DNA of 64,000 bases from Streptomyces cinnamoneus (GTDB taxonomy: Bacteria; Actinomycetota; Actinomycetes; Streptomycetales; Streptomycetaceae), in assembly GCF_014650495.1 (NCBI RefSeq), contig NZ_BMVB01000007.1, positions 62,001 to 126,000 on the forward strand, given 5' to 3'. Below, piece by piece: positions 18,172 to 28,369 of this stretch. Both the position numbers and the translations under genes were made by a program. Under the pieces are notes generated by a model that did no database searches, was not told where the DNA came from, and saw only the letters and a list, made by a program, of their open reading frames with translations. The stretch's first letter is position 1; the number at the start of each line of letters is the position of its first letter.

Positions 18172-19484
18172 CGGGCGTCCTCGCTGTCGCGCTTGGTCAG
18201 GTCGGCCGGGGCGCCGTGCGGCGCGGGGGCGGCGGGCGGGGGAGCGGGCGTGTCACCGGCCGGGGCCGCCGGCGCGGGCGCCGCCTGGGGCGCCTGCGGG
18301 GCCCCGGGGGCGGCCTGCGGCGCCTGGGGTGCCTGCGGGGCGGCGGAGCCTGCCTGCGGCGCCTGGGGCGCGGGCGCGGCCTGGTACGGGTGCGGTGCCG
18401 CGGCCGGTGCGCCCGGTGCCGGCTGCTGCGGCGCGGCGGCGTAGGGGTTCGGCTGCTCGCCCGGCAGGACGGGGTACGCCTGCTCCGGCCAGCCCTGGGG
18501 GAGCGCGGCGGGCTGCTGCCAGCCCGTGGGGGCGGGGGCGGGCGCCTGCAGGCCCGCGCGCTGGTCCGCCGTCGAGCGGTAGTCGACCGCGCCCTGCGTC
18601 ATGCGCATGTACGCCTCCTCCAGCGACGCCTGGTGCGGGGAGAGCTCCCACAGGCGGACGTCCTCGCCGTGCGCGAGGTCGCTGATGCGCGGCAGCGGCA
18701 GACCGGTCACGCGCAGGGCGCCGTCCGGCTCGGGGAGGACCTGGGCGCCGGCCCCGACCAGCGCCGCCGTGAGCTTCTCGCGCCCTTCCGGCTCGCCCTC
18801 GGGCGTCCGGACGCGGGCGAAGTCCGCGGAGTTCGCGGAGATGAAGTCCTTGACGCTCATGTCGGCCATGAGCTGCCCGCGCCCGATGACGATCAGATGG
18901 TCGGCGGTCAGCGCCATCTCGCTCATCAGGTGGGAGGAGACGAAGACCGTACGGCCCTCCGCCGCCAGCCGCTTCATGAGGTTGCGGACCCAGAGGATGC
19001 CCTCGGGGTCGAGGCCGTTGACCGGCTCGTCGAACAGCAGCACCTGCGGGTCGCCCAGCAGCGCGGCGGCGATGCCCAGGCGCTGGCCCATGCCGAGGGA
19101 GAAGCCCTTGGAGCGTCTGCGCGCCACGTCCTGGAGGCCGACGACGCCGAGGACCTCGTCGACGCGGCGGGCGGGGATGCCGGAGAGCTGGGCCAGGGAG
19201 AGCAGGTGCTGACGGGCGCTCCGGCCGCCGTGCACGGCCTTGGCGTCGAGCAGGGCGCCGACCTGGCGCGGGGCGTTCGGCAGCTTGTGGAAGGGCTGCC
19301 CGGCGATCGTGACCCGGCCGGCCGAAGGCATGTCCAGGCCGAGGATCATGCGCATGGTGGTCGACTTGCCGGAGCCGTTGGGCCCCAGGAAGCCGGTCAC
19401 GGCACCCGGCCGGACCTGGAACGTCAGGTTGTGCACGGCCGTCTTGGCGCCGTAGCGCTTCGTCAGACCGACTGCCTCGATCAT
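18168..19484 (-). CDS. ABC transporter ATP-binding protein with long Pro/Gln/Ala tail (module 1)
   Basis: The ATPase has 438 residues. A complete domain occupies about 1-305: Walker A GPNGSGKST, signature FSLGMGQRLGIA (a variant of LSGGQ) and Walker B VLLFDEPVNGLDPEG, with switch SSHLMSEM. The remaining 130 residues form a low-complexity tail of Pro, Ala, Gln and Gly, absent from the paralogue at 20433-21422. The permease also has a Pro/Gln-rich N-terminus, so the two disordered segments may contact each other or a third protein. It is coupled to the permease by an ATGA overlap. Confidence 0.9.
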   Translation of the reverse strand: MIEAVGLTKRYGAKTAVHNLTFQVRPGAVTGFLGPNGSGKSTTMRMILGLDMPSAGRVTIAGQPFHKLPNAPRQVGALLDAKAVHGGRSARQHLLSLAQLSGIPARRVDEVLGVVGLQDVARRRSKGFSLGMGQRLGIAAALLGDPQVLLFDEPVNGLDPEGILWVRNLMKRLAAEGRTVFVSSHLMSEMALTADHLIVIGRGQLMADMSVKDFISANSADFARVRTPEGEPEGREKLTAALVGAGAQVLPEPDGALRVTGLPLPRISDLAHGEDVRLWELSPHQASLEEAYMRMTQGAVDYRSTADQRAGLQAPAPAPTGWQQPAALPQGWPEQAYPVLPGEQPNPYAAAPQQPAPGAPAAAPHPYQAAPAPQAPQAGSAAPQAPQAPQAAPGAPQAPQAAPAPAAPAGDTPAPPPAAPAPHGAPADLTKRDSEDAR

Positions 19485-19658
19485 TCATCGCCCCTAGCGA
19501 GCTCGGTCAGGGCGAACGCCCCCGTAAGGGTTAGGAGGATAGACGAGGGGTTGACGGTTCCCGATATGCACGGGTTGTGACCGACGCCGCGCAACGAAAG
19601 GGGCGGCCTCAGGGGGGTCTCGCAGGCATCCTCTGGTCCTGCCCGGGGCGGCCCGCGG

Positions 19659-20429
19659 TCAGGCGTCCCGCCTCCTGAGCAGCGCGTATCCGCCGATCAG
19701 CGCCGCCACCACCCACAGGACCATGATCGCGAACCCGCCCCAGGGCCCGTAGGGCGCGTCGTCGCCGAACGTGACGACCTGCATCACCTTCTGTCCGGCC
19801 TGGTCGGGCAGGTACTGCCCCACCTTCCTGGTGGCCGGGACATTGCCGAGGATGGCCGAAATGAGGAAGAAGAACGGCATGAGAATGCCGAGCGAGAGCA
19901 TGGGGCTGCGCAGCATCGTGGCGACGCCCATCGAGAACACCGTGATCGCCGTCATGTAGAGCCCGCCGCCGATCACCGCGCGCAGCACCCCCGGATCCCC
20001 GAGGTGCGCCTTGTGGCTGCCGAGCATCGCCTGGCCGACGAAGAACGCCACAAAGCTCGTGAGCATGCCGACGACGAATGCGAGCAGCGTGGCAATGGTG
20101 ATCTTGCTGAAGAGAAAGGTGCCGCGCTGGGGAACGGCCGCCAGGGAAGTCCGGATCATTCCGGTGCTGTATTCGTTGGAAACGACCAGCACCCCGAAAA
20201 CGATCAACGCCAGCTGGCCGAGACCCATCCCCGCGAAGCTGATGAACGTCGGATCAAATTGGATCTTGTCTTTCGGGGAGAGATTGTCGAAGTCCCTCTT
20301 GCTCAGGGCGCTGATCAGCGCGCCGAGCGCCACGGTCACCACCACAGCGATCCCGAGCGTCCACACCGTGGAACGCACCGATTTGATCTTCGTCCACTCC
20401 GACCGGAGGACCTGCGTCACCACCGCCAT
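19659..20429 (-). CDS. ABC-2 type transporter permease (module 2)
   Basis: This 256-residue protein has six membrane helices and starts at ATG 20429 with MAVVTQVLRSEWTKIKSVRSTVWTLG. It is paralogous to the permease core at 17215 but lacks that protein's Pro-rich N-terminus. IRTSLAAVPQRGTFLFSKI corresponds to the conserved cytoplasmic loop. It lies 3 bp downstream of its ATPase. The two modules lie 174 bp apart in the same orientation and arose by tandem duplication. Confidence 0.9.
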   Translation of the reverse strand: MAVVTQVLRSEWTKIKSVRSTVWTLGIAVVVTVALGALISALSKRDFDNLSPKDKIQFDPTFISFAGMGLGQLALIVFGVLVVSNEYSTGMIRTSLAAVPQRGTFLFSKITIATLLAFVVGMLTSFVAFFVGQAMLGSHKAHLGDPGVLRAVIGGGLYMTAITVFSMGVATMLRSPMLSLGILMPFFFLISAILGNVPATRKVGQYLPDQAGQKVMQVVTFGDDAPYGPWGGFAIMVLWVVAALIGGYALLRRRDA

Positions 20430-20432
20430 CGC

Positions 20433-21422
<990 letters not shown>

Positions 21423-21495
21423 TACGCCACGGTAAGGGCGGCTCCGGCCGCCCGCCACCGGTGGCGCAGGCTCCGGACCAGGGGCGGAAAGCACT

Positions 21496-21536
21496 CGGCG
21501 CGCCGCCGGCCACAGGAGGTGGCGCGCGGCGCGCCG
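21496..21536 (-). terminator. Hairpin downstream of filP
   Basis: Perfect 11-bp arms CGGCGCGCCGC (21496-21506) and GCGGCGCGCCG (21526-21536) lie 44 bp beyond the filP stop codon on the minus strand. They also lie in the leader of the following ABC module. There is no T-tract. Confidence 0.55.
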
Positions 21537-21579
21537 GGCACAGGATCCCCCGAACGAGCGGCGTACGGACCGCGCCGCG

Positions 21580-22518
21580 TCAGCGGCTCTGCTGGGCCGG
21601 GACGCCGCGCGTGATCGGCTCGTCGTCACCCGGCACCCCGGCCGCGGCCACGGCCGCACCGGTCAGCGTGGCCAGCATCTCGCGGACGTTGGTCAGCTGG
21701 GCGTTGATGCTGTCGCGGCGGTTGGTGAGCGCCGCCAGCTCCCGCTCGGACTCGCTGCGGATGCGGTCCGCCTTGGCGTTGGCGTCGGCCACGATGTCCT
21801 CGGCCTGGCGCTGCGCGGTCTCCACCGTCTGCCGGGCCCGGCGCTCCGCGTCCGTACGCAGCTTCTCCGCCTCCAGGCGCAGCTGCTCGGCGCGGTGCTC
21901 GATCTCCGCCAGCCGCTTCTCGGCCTTGGCCTGGCGGGAGGCCAGGTCACGCTCGGACTGCTCGCGGCGCTTGGCCAGGTTGGTCTCGAAGTCGGCCGCG
22001 GCCTGGGCGGCCTTGGCGCGGGTCTCCTCGAAGAGGGCGTCCGCCTCCTCGCGCTTGGACTGCGCGTCCTTCTGCGCCTCGGCACGCAGCGTGGCCGCGT
22101 CCCCCTTGGCCTTCTCGACGATCCGCGCGCCCTCGTCCTCCGCCTTGGCCTTGCGGTCGGCCGCGAACGACTCGGCGTCGTTGCGCACCTGCTGCGCGGC
22201 CGACTCGGCCAGCTCACGGTGCTGCTCGGCGGCGCGCCGGGCCTCTTCCCGCAGGTCCTTGGCCTCTTCCTCGGCGAGCCGGAGAATCTTTTCCACGCGC
22301 GCGCCGAGCCCCGCGTAGGACGGCTCCGCGTCATTGATCTGTGCCTGAGCGTTCTGCGTTTCGAGGTGGAGCTCCTCGATGCGCTTTTCCAGCGAAGTGA
22401 TCCGCGCCAGTGCACTGTCACGGTCCGCTACGAGCTTGGTAATGCGGTCGTCCACCTGGCCGCGGTCGTATCCACGCCGCACCAACTCGAAGCCGAAGGG
22501 GGAGGAAGTGTCGCTCAT
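21580..22518 (-). CDS. filP: Intermediate-filament-like coiled-coil protein FilP
   Basis: FilP is a cytoskeletal protein of hyphal tips that forms a stress-bearing network behind the tip and interacts with DivIVA and Scy. The 312-residue protein has a short N-terminal head (SDTSSPFGFELVRRGYDRGQVDDRI) of the kind shared with DivIVA partners. The rest is almost entirely coiled coil in Ala/Glu/Arg repeats (about 25-290), ending in a small Ala/Gly tail. It is often labelled cellulose-binding protein in databases. It lies directly downstream of scy with 122 bp between. The ATG at 22518 has an AGGAAC site upstream. Confidence 0.95.
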   Translation of the reverse strand: MSDTSSPFGFELVRRGYDRGQVDDRITKLVADRDSALARITSLEKRIEELHLETQNAQAQINDAEPSYAGLGARVEKILRLAEEEAKDLREEARRAAEQHRELAESAAQQVRNDAESFAADRKAKAEDEGARIVEKAKGDAATLRAEAQKDAQSKREEADALFEETRAKAAQAAADFETNLAKRREQSERDLASRQAKAEKRLAEIEHRAEQLRLEAEKLRTDAERRARQTVETAQRQAEDIVADANAKADRIRSESERELAALTNRRDSINAQLTNVREMLATLTGAAVAAAGVPGDDEPITRGVPAQQSR

Positions 22519-22640
22519 GGGGTTCCTGTCATAAGAGACCGGTGAGGTGATAGAGGAATCCTAGGGGCGTGAGCGGCGTCTCATCGAGCAGATGGAAGTA
22601 GACAGTTGGGGAATCCGGAAACCGGCCCCTCGATTGAGTG

Positions 22641-25600
22641 TTACTTCTGTGACTGCTTGCCACCCGATCGAGTTGCGCCGGCGCCGGCCGCCGCCTTCAC
22701 CCCGCCCTCCTTGGAGCCGCCTGCCCCGGGGGCCTCAAATGATTCCAACGCCTCCAGCACGTCCTGGACACGGGAAATCTCGGCCTGAATGTCCTCGCGG
22801 CGGCGGACCAGCACCTCCAACTCCCGCTTCCCCTCCTCCAGAAGACGCGCAGACTCCTCACGAGCCTCGGTGCGCAGGCGCTCGGCCTCGCGTACGGCGG
22901 TGGACTTCTTCTGCTCCGCCTCCTTGATCAGCGCATCCGCCTTCTTCACGGCCGTGATCCGCACCTTGCTGGCCTCGCTCTGGGCGTCCGAGACCAGCTT
23001 CTCCGCCTTCTCCTCGGCGTTCGTCAGCTGCTCGGTGGCCGCCGCGACGAGCTTGTCGCAGCGCTCGCCCGCGGACTGCATCGCCTCGGCCGCCTCCCGG
23101 CGGGCCCGCTCGTGCAGCTCCTCGACCTCGCCCTCCAGCCGGGAGCGCAGCTCCTCGGCCCGGTCCCTTATGGCGGTGGCGTCCCCACGGGCCTCGGCCA
23201 GCAGGGTGTTGGCGTCCGTACGGGCCCGCTCCACCACCGCGTTGCCCTCGCCGGTGGCCTCCTTGACGATCCGGTCGGCCTCCTTGCGGGCCGCGCCCAC
23301 CATGGCGTCGGCCTGCTCCTCGGCCGCCGTGGCGGCCCGGACGGCCTCCTCCTGCGCCTTGGCGATCAGCGCGTCCGCCTGCTCGGCGGCGTCCGCCAGC
23401 CGCTTGGCGCCGGCGTCCCGCGCCTCGTCCACGGTCCGCTCGGCCTCGGCGCGGGCCTCGGCCCGCGTCCGCTCCGCCTCCAGGACGGCGTCGGCCTTGA
23501 TCTTCGCGGAGTCGGCCCGGGTGCTGTTGGCGTTCTCCTGGGCGGCCGCGAGGGCCTCGGCGGCCTCGGTGGCCATCCGGTCGGCCTCCGCCGTCACCTC
23601 GGCGACGAGGGTGTCCGCCTGCTCGGCGGCCTCCGCACGGCGGGCGTTCGCCGCCTCACGGGCCTCGTCGGTGAGCCGCTCCGCCTCCTCGCGGGCGTTC
23701 TCCAGGGCCGCGTCGGCATCGCCCCGCAGCCGCTCCGCCTCCGCCGTCGCCTCGGCCAGCGTCCGCTCGGCCTGCGCGGTGGCCTCCGCCCGGTGGGCGT
23801 CGGCGGCCTCGCGGGCCTCCTCGACCGTGCGGGCGGCCTCGGCCGCCATCTTCTCGGCCTCGGCCGTCGCCTTCGCGATCAGCTTGTCCGCCTGCTCGGC
23901 GGCCTCGGCCCGGCGGGCGTTCGCCGCCTCACGGGCCTTGTCCACGATGCGGTCGGCGTCGTCCTGCGCCGAGGACGTCAGCTCGGCCGCCTCATTGACG
24001 ATGCGGTCGGCCTCCGCCCGGCCCTCGCCACGGATCTTGTTCGCGTCCTCGCGGGCCTCGGCCCGCGTGCGCGCCGCGTCCTGCTCCGCCGACGCCAGCG
24101 CGTCGGAGGCGTCCGTGCGCATCTGCTGCGCCTTGGCGGACGCGTCCGCCACCATCCGCTCGGCCTCGGCCGTCGCCTTGGCGAGCACGGCGTCCGCCTG
24201 CTCGTCGGCCGTGGCCTTCTTCTCGGCGGCCGCGGCCCGCAGCCGCTCCGCCTCCTCGCCGGCCTCGGCCAGCAGGCGCCCGGCCGTCGCCTCGGCCTCC
24301 GCCCGGTGGGCGTCGGCGGCCTCGCGGGCCTCGGCCACCGTGCGGGCGGCCTCGGCCGCCATCTTCCCGGCCTCGGCCGTCGCCTCGGTGATCAGCTCGT
24401 CGGCCTGCTGGGCCGCCTCCGCACGCCGTGCGTTCGCCGACTCGCGCGCCTCGTCGACCGTGCGCGCCGCCTCGGCCCGCAGCCGCTCGGCGTCCGCCTC
24501 GGCCTCCGCCCGGTGGCCGTCGGCCGCCGCACGTGCCTGCTCCTCGAAACGGGCCGCCTCCGCCCGGGCGGCCTCGACCATCTCGGCCGCCTCGGCGATC
24601 AGCCGGTCTGCGTCCGCCGACGCCTCGGCCCGGTGACCGTCCGCGGCCTCGCGGGCCTCGGCCACCGTGCGGGCGGCCTCGGCCGCCATCTTCTCCGCCT
24701 CGGCCGTCGCCTCGGTGATCAGCTCGTCGGCCTGCTGGGCCGCCTCCGCACGCCGCGTGCCCGCGTCCTCGCGCGCCTCGTCCAGCACCCGGGCCGCCTC
24801 GGCCCGCAGCCGCTCGGCGTCCGCCTCGGCCTCCGCACGACGGGCGTCGGCGGCCTCGCGGGCCTCCTCGACCGTCCGGGCGGCCTCGGCCCGCAGCCGC
24901 TCCGCCTCCTTGGTGCCCTCGGCGATCAGCTCGTCGGCCTGACCGGCCGCCTCCGCACGGCGGGCGTTGGCCGCCTCACGGGCCTCGTCCAGCACGCGGG
25001 CCGCCTCGGCCTCGACGCCCTCCGCCTCGGAGATCGCCTCCGCGACCGTACGCTCCGCCAGCTCCTGGGCGGCGTCCGTCGCGGCCTTCGCCTCCGACCG
25101 GAGCCGGGCGGCGTCCTCCTCGGCCCGCTCGCGCTCGGCGTAGGCGTCGGCGCGGACGCGGTCCGCCTCGATCTGGGCGTCGGTGACCGTGCGCTCGGCG
25201 TTGTGCTCGGCGGCCGAACGCAGCCCCGCGATCTCCTCCTCGGCCTGCTCGTGCAGGCCCGCGACGGCGTCCCGCACCTGCTGCGCGGTCTGCTCGGCGG
25301 CGGCCACGAGCTCGCTCGCCCGCTGCTCCGCCTCCTCGACCAGGCGCCGGCCTTCCTCCTGCGCCTCCGCGACCCGCTTGCGCGCCGACGCCAGCAGCTC
25401 CTCGCTCTGCTCGCGCGCCGCCTCGCGCTCGGCCTGCGCCTCCGTACGGGCGTCACCGAGCAGCTCCTCGGCCTCACGGCGGCGCCGTGCGGCCTCCTCC
25501 TGCGCGGCGGCCAGCGCCTCGGCGGCCTCGGCGGCCGTCCGCTCGGCGGCGGCGTTCGCCTCCGCCCGCACCCGGTCGGCGCTCTCCTGCGCCTCCGTGC

Positions 25601-27626
25601 GCAGCCGCTCGGCCTCCTCCTCGGCCTCGCCCAGCAGCCGCGCCAGCATGGCCTCGCCCTCGGCACGCGCCGCGGACGCCTCCGCGGCCGCCTCGGTGCG
25701 CAGCCGCTCGGCCTCCTCCTCGGCCGCGGCCTGCAGTGTGCGGACCCGCTCGGCGGACTCCGTGCGCTGCCGCTCGCTCTCCTCGGCCGCCTCGCGGCGC
25801 AGCCGCTCGGCCTCCGCACGCGCCTCGCGCAGCGCCGTCTCGGCGGCCTCCACGCGCTGCCCGGCCTCGCTCCGCAGCCGCTGCAGCTCCGCCGCGGCCT
25901 CCTCGGTGCGCGCCTCGGCGGCCCGCTCGGCCTCCTCGCGCAGCGCACGGGCCGCTTCGGCGGCCTCCGTACGGACGCGCTCCGCGTGGTCCTCGGCCTC
26001 CTCGGCCATCTCCTCGGCCTCGGTACGGGCCCGCTCCAGGGCCTCCTCGGCCTGCTTGCGCAGCGTCGCCGCGCGCTCGGCGGCCTCCGCCCGGAGGCGC
26101 TCGCTCTCCGCGCTCGCGCCGCTACGGGTCTCCTCGGCGTCGGCCTTGGCCTTGGCCAGGAGCTCCTCGGCGGTGCTGGCCGCCTCCTCGATCTGCTGGA
26201 CCGCCTCCCGACGGGCCTCGCCGCGGATCCGCTCGCCCTCGGCGACGGCCTCCGCCCGCAGCTGCTCGGCCTCGCCGCGCAGCCGCCGCGCCTCCTCCTG
26301 GAGCTCGACGGTCTTCGCGCGGTACTCCGCGGTGTCGTCCTTGGCCTCGCCCTTGAGCTGCTCGGCGGTGTCCGCCGCCTGCGCCCGCAGCCGCTCGGCC
26401 TCCGCCTCGGCCTCCCGGCGGATGCGCTCCGCCTCGGCGGCGGCGGCCTTCGTGGTGGCCTGGGCGTCCTCCGACGCCTTGGCCAGCACCTCCTCGGCCG
26501 TACGGGCGGCCTTGGCGAGGGCGGCGGCGGAGTCCTCGGCGACGGCGCTGCGCGCCTCCGCGGCCGCCTCGGCCCGCAGCCGCTCGGCCTCGGCGACGGC
26601 GTCGGCCCGCAGCTGCTCGGCCTCGGCCCGCAGCGCCTCGGCCTCCTTGGTGGCCTCGCTCACCAGCCGGGCGATCTCCGCCCTGGCCGTACGGGTGCGC
26701 TGCTCGTTGTCCGACTCGGCGGCGGTCAGCCGCCGCGTGGCGGCCTCCTTCGCCTCGACGACCAGCTTCTCCGCCTCGGCCCGCGCCTCGCGCAGGGCCG
26801 CATCGGCCTCCTGCATGCGCGCCTCGGCGGTGCGCGTCATCTCGGCGGCGGCCGTACGGGCCTGGTCGGACTCGGCACTGGTGGCCGAGCGCAGCTGCTC
26901 GGCGTGGTCGGTGGCCTCCTGCGCCTGCGTGGAGGCGGCGGTCAGCAGCCGCTCGGCGTCCGTGCGCGCCCGGCGCAGGATCGCTTCGGCTTCCGCACGG
27001 GCCTCCTCGGCGGCGGCCCCGAGCCGGCCGCTGGCCTGCTCGGTCAGCCGCTGGGCCTCCGCACGCGCGGCGGCCAGGGCCTGCTCGGCCTCGGCCCGCG
27101 ACTCCTCCAGCAGCCGGCGGGCCTGGGACTCCGTGCGCGCCCGCAGCTGCTCGGCCCAGGCGACGTTCTCGTTGACGTGCGACTCGACGGTGCGGCGGCG
27201 CTCGTTGAGCTCCTCGTCCAGCCGCTGCCGGCGGGCCACCGCCTCGGCGTGCAGCTCCGCCTCCATGCGGGCCTGCTGCTCCGCCTGCTCCTGCAGCAGC
27301 CGCTGCGTCTGGGCGCGCGCCTCGCGCACCTCGCGCTCGGCGTCGCTGCGCAGCTGTTCTGCCTGGATCTGGGCATTGCGGAGGAGTTGTTCCGCCTGGT
27401 ACCCGATGTCCGCCGAGTCATAGGCGGGACGGTGGGCGAGGGTGCGGCGCGCCTCGTGGAGCTTGGCGCGCAACACCTCGACCTGGTAGCCGAGGTCGTC
27501 GGCGTGCTGGACAGCCTTTTCCCGCTCGGTCTTCAGCCGCTTCATCTCGGCCTCGAACTTCGAGAGGTGGTCGGCTTCCTCCAGCTGACTCTCCTGGCGC
27601 TCGTAGCCCCGCACAGCGCGGTCCAT
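22641..27626 (-). CDS. scy: Polarisome scaffold coiled-coil protein Scy (expanded)
   Basis: Scy organises the tip-growth complex of Streptomyces hyphae together with DivIVA and FilP and helps set branch sites. The 1661-residue protein begins MDRAVRGYERQESQLEEADH, close to known Scy proteins, and ends with RRREDIQAEISRVQDVLEAL followed by a Gly/Lys tail. Everything between is Ala/Glu/Arg-rich coiled coil of the heptad-hendecad type previously described for Scy and FilP. S. coelicolor Scy has 1326 residues, so this copy is about 25% longer. The excess is explained at least partly by amplified units at residues about 870-1440. Long open frames on the opposite strand are composition artefacts. 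Confidence 0.95.
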   Translation of the reverse strand: MDRAVRGYERQESQLEEADHLSKFEAEMKRLKTEREKAVQHADDLGYQVEVLRAKLHEARRTLAHRPAYDSADIGYQAEQLLRNAQIQAEQLRSDAEREVREARAQTQRLLQEQAEQQARMEAELHAEAVARRQRLDEELNERRRTVESHVNENVAWAEQLRARTESQARRLLEESRAEAEQALAAARAEAQRLTEQASGRLGAAAEEARAEAEAILRRARTDAERLLTAASTQAQEATDHAEQLRSATSAESDQARTAAAEMTRTAEARMQEADAALREARAEAEKLVVEAKEAATRRLTAAESDNEQRTRTARAEIARLVSEATKEAEALRAEAEQLRADAVAEAERLRAEAAAEARSAVAEDSAAALAKAARTAEEVLAKASEDAQATTKAAAAEAERIRREAEAEAERLRAQAADTAEQLKGEAKDDTAEYRAKTVELQEEARRLRGEAEQLRAEAVAEGERIRGEARREAVQQIEEAASTAEELLAKAKADAEETRSGASAESERLRAEAAERAATLRKQAEEALERARTEAEEMAEEAEDHAERVRTEAAEAARALREEAERAAEARTEEAAAELQRLRSEAGQRVEAAETALREARAEAERLRREAAEESERQRTESAERVRTLQAAAEEEAERLRTEAAAEASAARAEGEAMLARLLGEAEEEAERLRTEAQESADRVRAEANAAAERTAAEAAEALAAAQEEAARRRREAEELLGDARTEAQAEREAAREQSEELLASARKRVAEAQEEGRRLVEEAEQRASELVAAAEQTAQQVRDAVAGLHEQAEEEIAGLRSAAEHNAERTVTDAQIEADRVRADAYAERERAEEDAARLRSEAKAATDAAQELAERTVAEAISEAEGVEAEAARVLDEAREAANARRAEAAGQADELIAEGTKEAERLRAEAARTVEEAREAADARRAEAEADAERLRAEAARVLDEAREDAGTRRAEAAQQADELITEATAEAEKMAAEAARTVAEAREAADGHRAEASADADRLIAEAAEMVEAARAEAARFEEQARAAADGHRAEAEADAERLRAEAARTVDEARESANARRAEAAQQADELITEATAEAGKMAAEAARTVAEAREAADAHRAEAEATAGRLLAEAGEEAERLRAAAAEKKATADEQADAVLAKATAEAERMVADASAKAQQMRTDASDALASAEQDAARTRAEAREDANKIRGEGRAEADRIVNEAAELTSSAQDDADRIVDKAREAANARRAEAAEQADKLIAKATAEAEKMAAEAARTVEEAREAADAHRAEATAQAERTLAEATAEAERLRGDADAALENAREEAERLTDEAREAANARRAEAAEQADTLVAEVTAEADRMATEAAEALAAAQENANSTRADSAKIKADAVLEAERTRAEARAEAERTVDEARDAGAKRLADAAEQADALIAKAQEEAVRAATAAEEQADAMVGAARKEADRIVKEATGEGNAVVERARTDANTLLAEARGDATAIRDRAEELRSRLEGEVEELHERARREAAEAMQSAGERCDKLVAAATEQLTNAEEKAEKLVSDAQSEASKVRITAVKKADALIKEAEQKKSTAVREAERLRTEAREESARLLEEGKRELEVLVRRREDIQAEISRVQDVLEALESFEAPGAGGSKEGGVKAAAGAGATRSGGKQSQK
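23560..25010 (-). repeat. Amplified coiled-coil repeats inside scy
   Basis: About eleven copies of a motif like AARTVxEAREAADAxRAEA occur here. They are spaced alternately 40 and 29 residues apart (7+11+11+11 and 7+11+11). Some copies are nearly identical at DNA level: the tract around 24361-24480 recurs at 24688-24807, offset by exactly 327 bp (109 codons). This indicates recent duplication or gene conversion within the coding sequence, always in frame. Boundaries are approximate. Confidence 0.7.
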
Positions 27627-27789
27627 CCGTCCCCTGGTCGCGTCGGCGGCCGGCCCCGTACTGCGTCGGTGGTGGAACCCGGAGCCCGCCCTTCCGAAGA
27701 AATGGTGTCAGATCATCGGTACAGCCCGGTCCCGGGGCCACCCGGTACCCCGGCCGAACCTGCACTCTACCGGCCGGGGGAGGGGTGGG

Positions 27790-28230
27790 TCAGTGCTCCG
27801 CCGTCCCATCGGGCGCGGAGGTGACCAGTTCCGTCAGTACGCCGTGACAGTCCTTCGGGTGCAGGAAGGTGATGCGCGAGCCCATGGAACCGCGCCGCGG
27901 CTCGTCGTAGAGCACCCGCACGCCCTTCTCCCGGACGGCCTCGGCGTCACCGTCGACGTCGGCCGTACCGAACGCGATGTGGTGAACGCCCTCGCCGTTC
28001 TTCGCCAGCCACTTGCCCACCGCGGAGTCCTCGCGGGTGGGCTCCAGCAGCTGCAGGTAGGACGCCCCGCCGTCGGAGGTCCCGTTGATCCTCAGCATGG
28101 CCTCGCGGACGCCCTGCTCCTCGTTGACCTCGGTGTGGAACACCTCGAATCCGTACGTGGCACGGTAGAACTCGACAGTCCGGTCGAGGTCGAAGCAGGC
28201 GATCCCGATGTGGTCGATGCGCGTCAGCAT
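27790..28230 (-). CDS. mce: Methylmalonyl-CoA epimerase
   Basis: This enzyme converts (2S)- to (2R)-methylmalonyl-CoA for the B12 mutase, in propionyl-CoA breakdown and polyketide extender supply. The 146-residue protein starts at ATG 28230 (MLTRIDHIGIACFDLDRTVE). It is a vicinal-oxygen-chelate fold with metal ligands in DHIGIA (His) and VHHIAFGT (His), and a C-terminal Glu in GVLTELV. An upstream in-frame extension to 28551 runs through the divergent thiolase promoter and is not used. The thiolase and meaB genes are divergent on the other side. Confidence 0.95.
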   Translation of the reverse strand: MLTRIDHIGIACFDLDRTVEFYRATYGFEVFHTEVNEEQGVREAMLRINGTSDGGASYLQLLEPTREDSAVGKWLAKNGEGVHHIAFGTADVDGDAEAVREKGVRVLYDEPRRGSMGSRITFLHPKDCHGVLTELVTSAPDGTAEH

Positions 28231-28369
28231 GGCTCCAGTGCACCGCTGCACGGGGTGGTTACGCAACGTGCGCGCGATCACACCGTCGGCCCGGTGACCG
28301 GGTGCCGTACCGCTCAGTACATTGACGGGAACCGTCGTTAACATCCCTCTGCTCGAAGGGGCCGCGCCC

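Noticed and set aside
23560..25010. CRISPR-like periodicity in the scy region
   Set aside because: The repeats are coding, in frame, without unique spacers, and follow coiled-coil periodicity.
23112..27824. A 1570-codon open frame on the plus strand opposite scy, plus several 300-750-codon frames there
   Set aside because: The translation is Leu/Gly/Arg-rich repetition that mirrors the Ala/Glu codons of scy. Coding bias and homology are on the minus strand.
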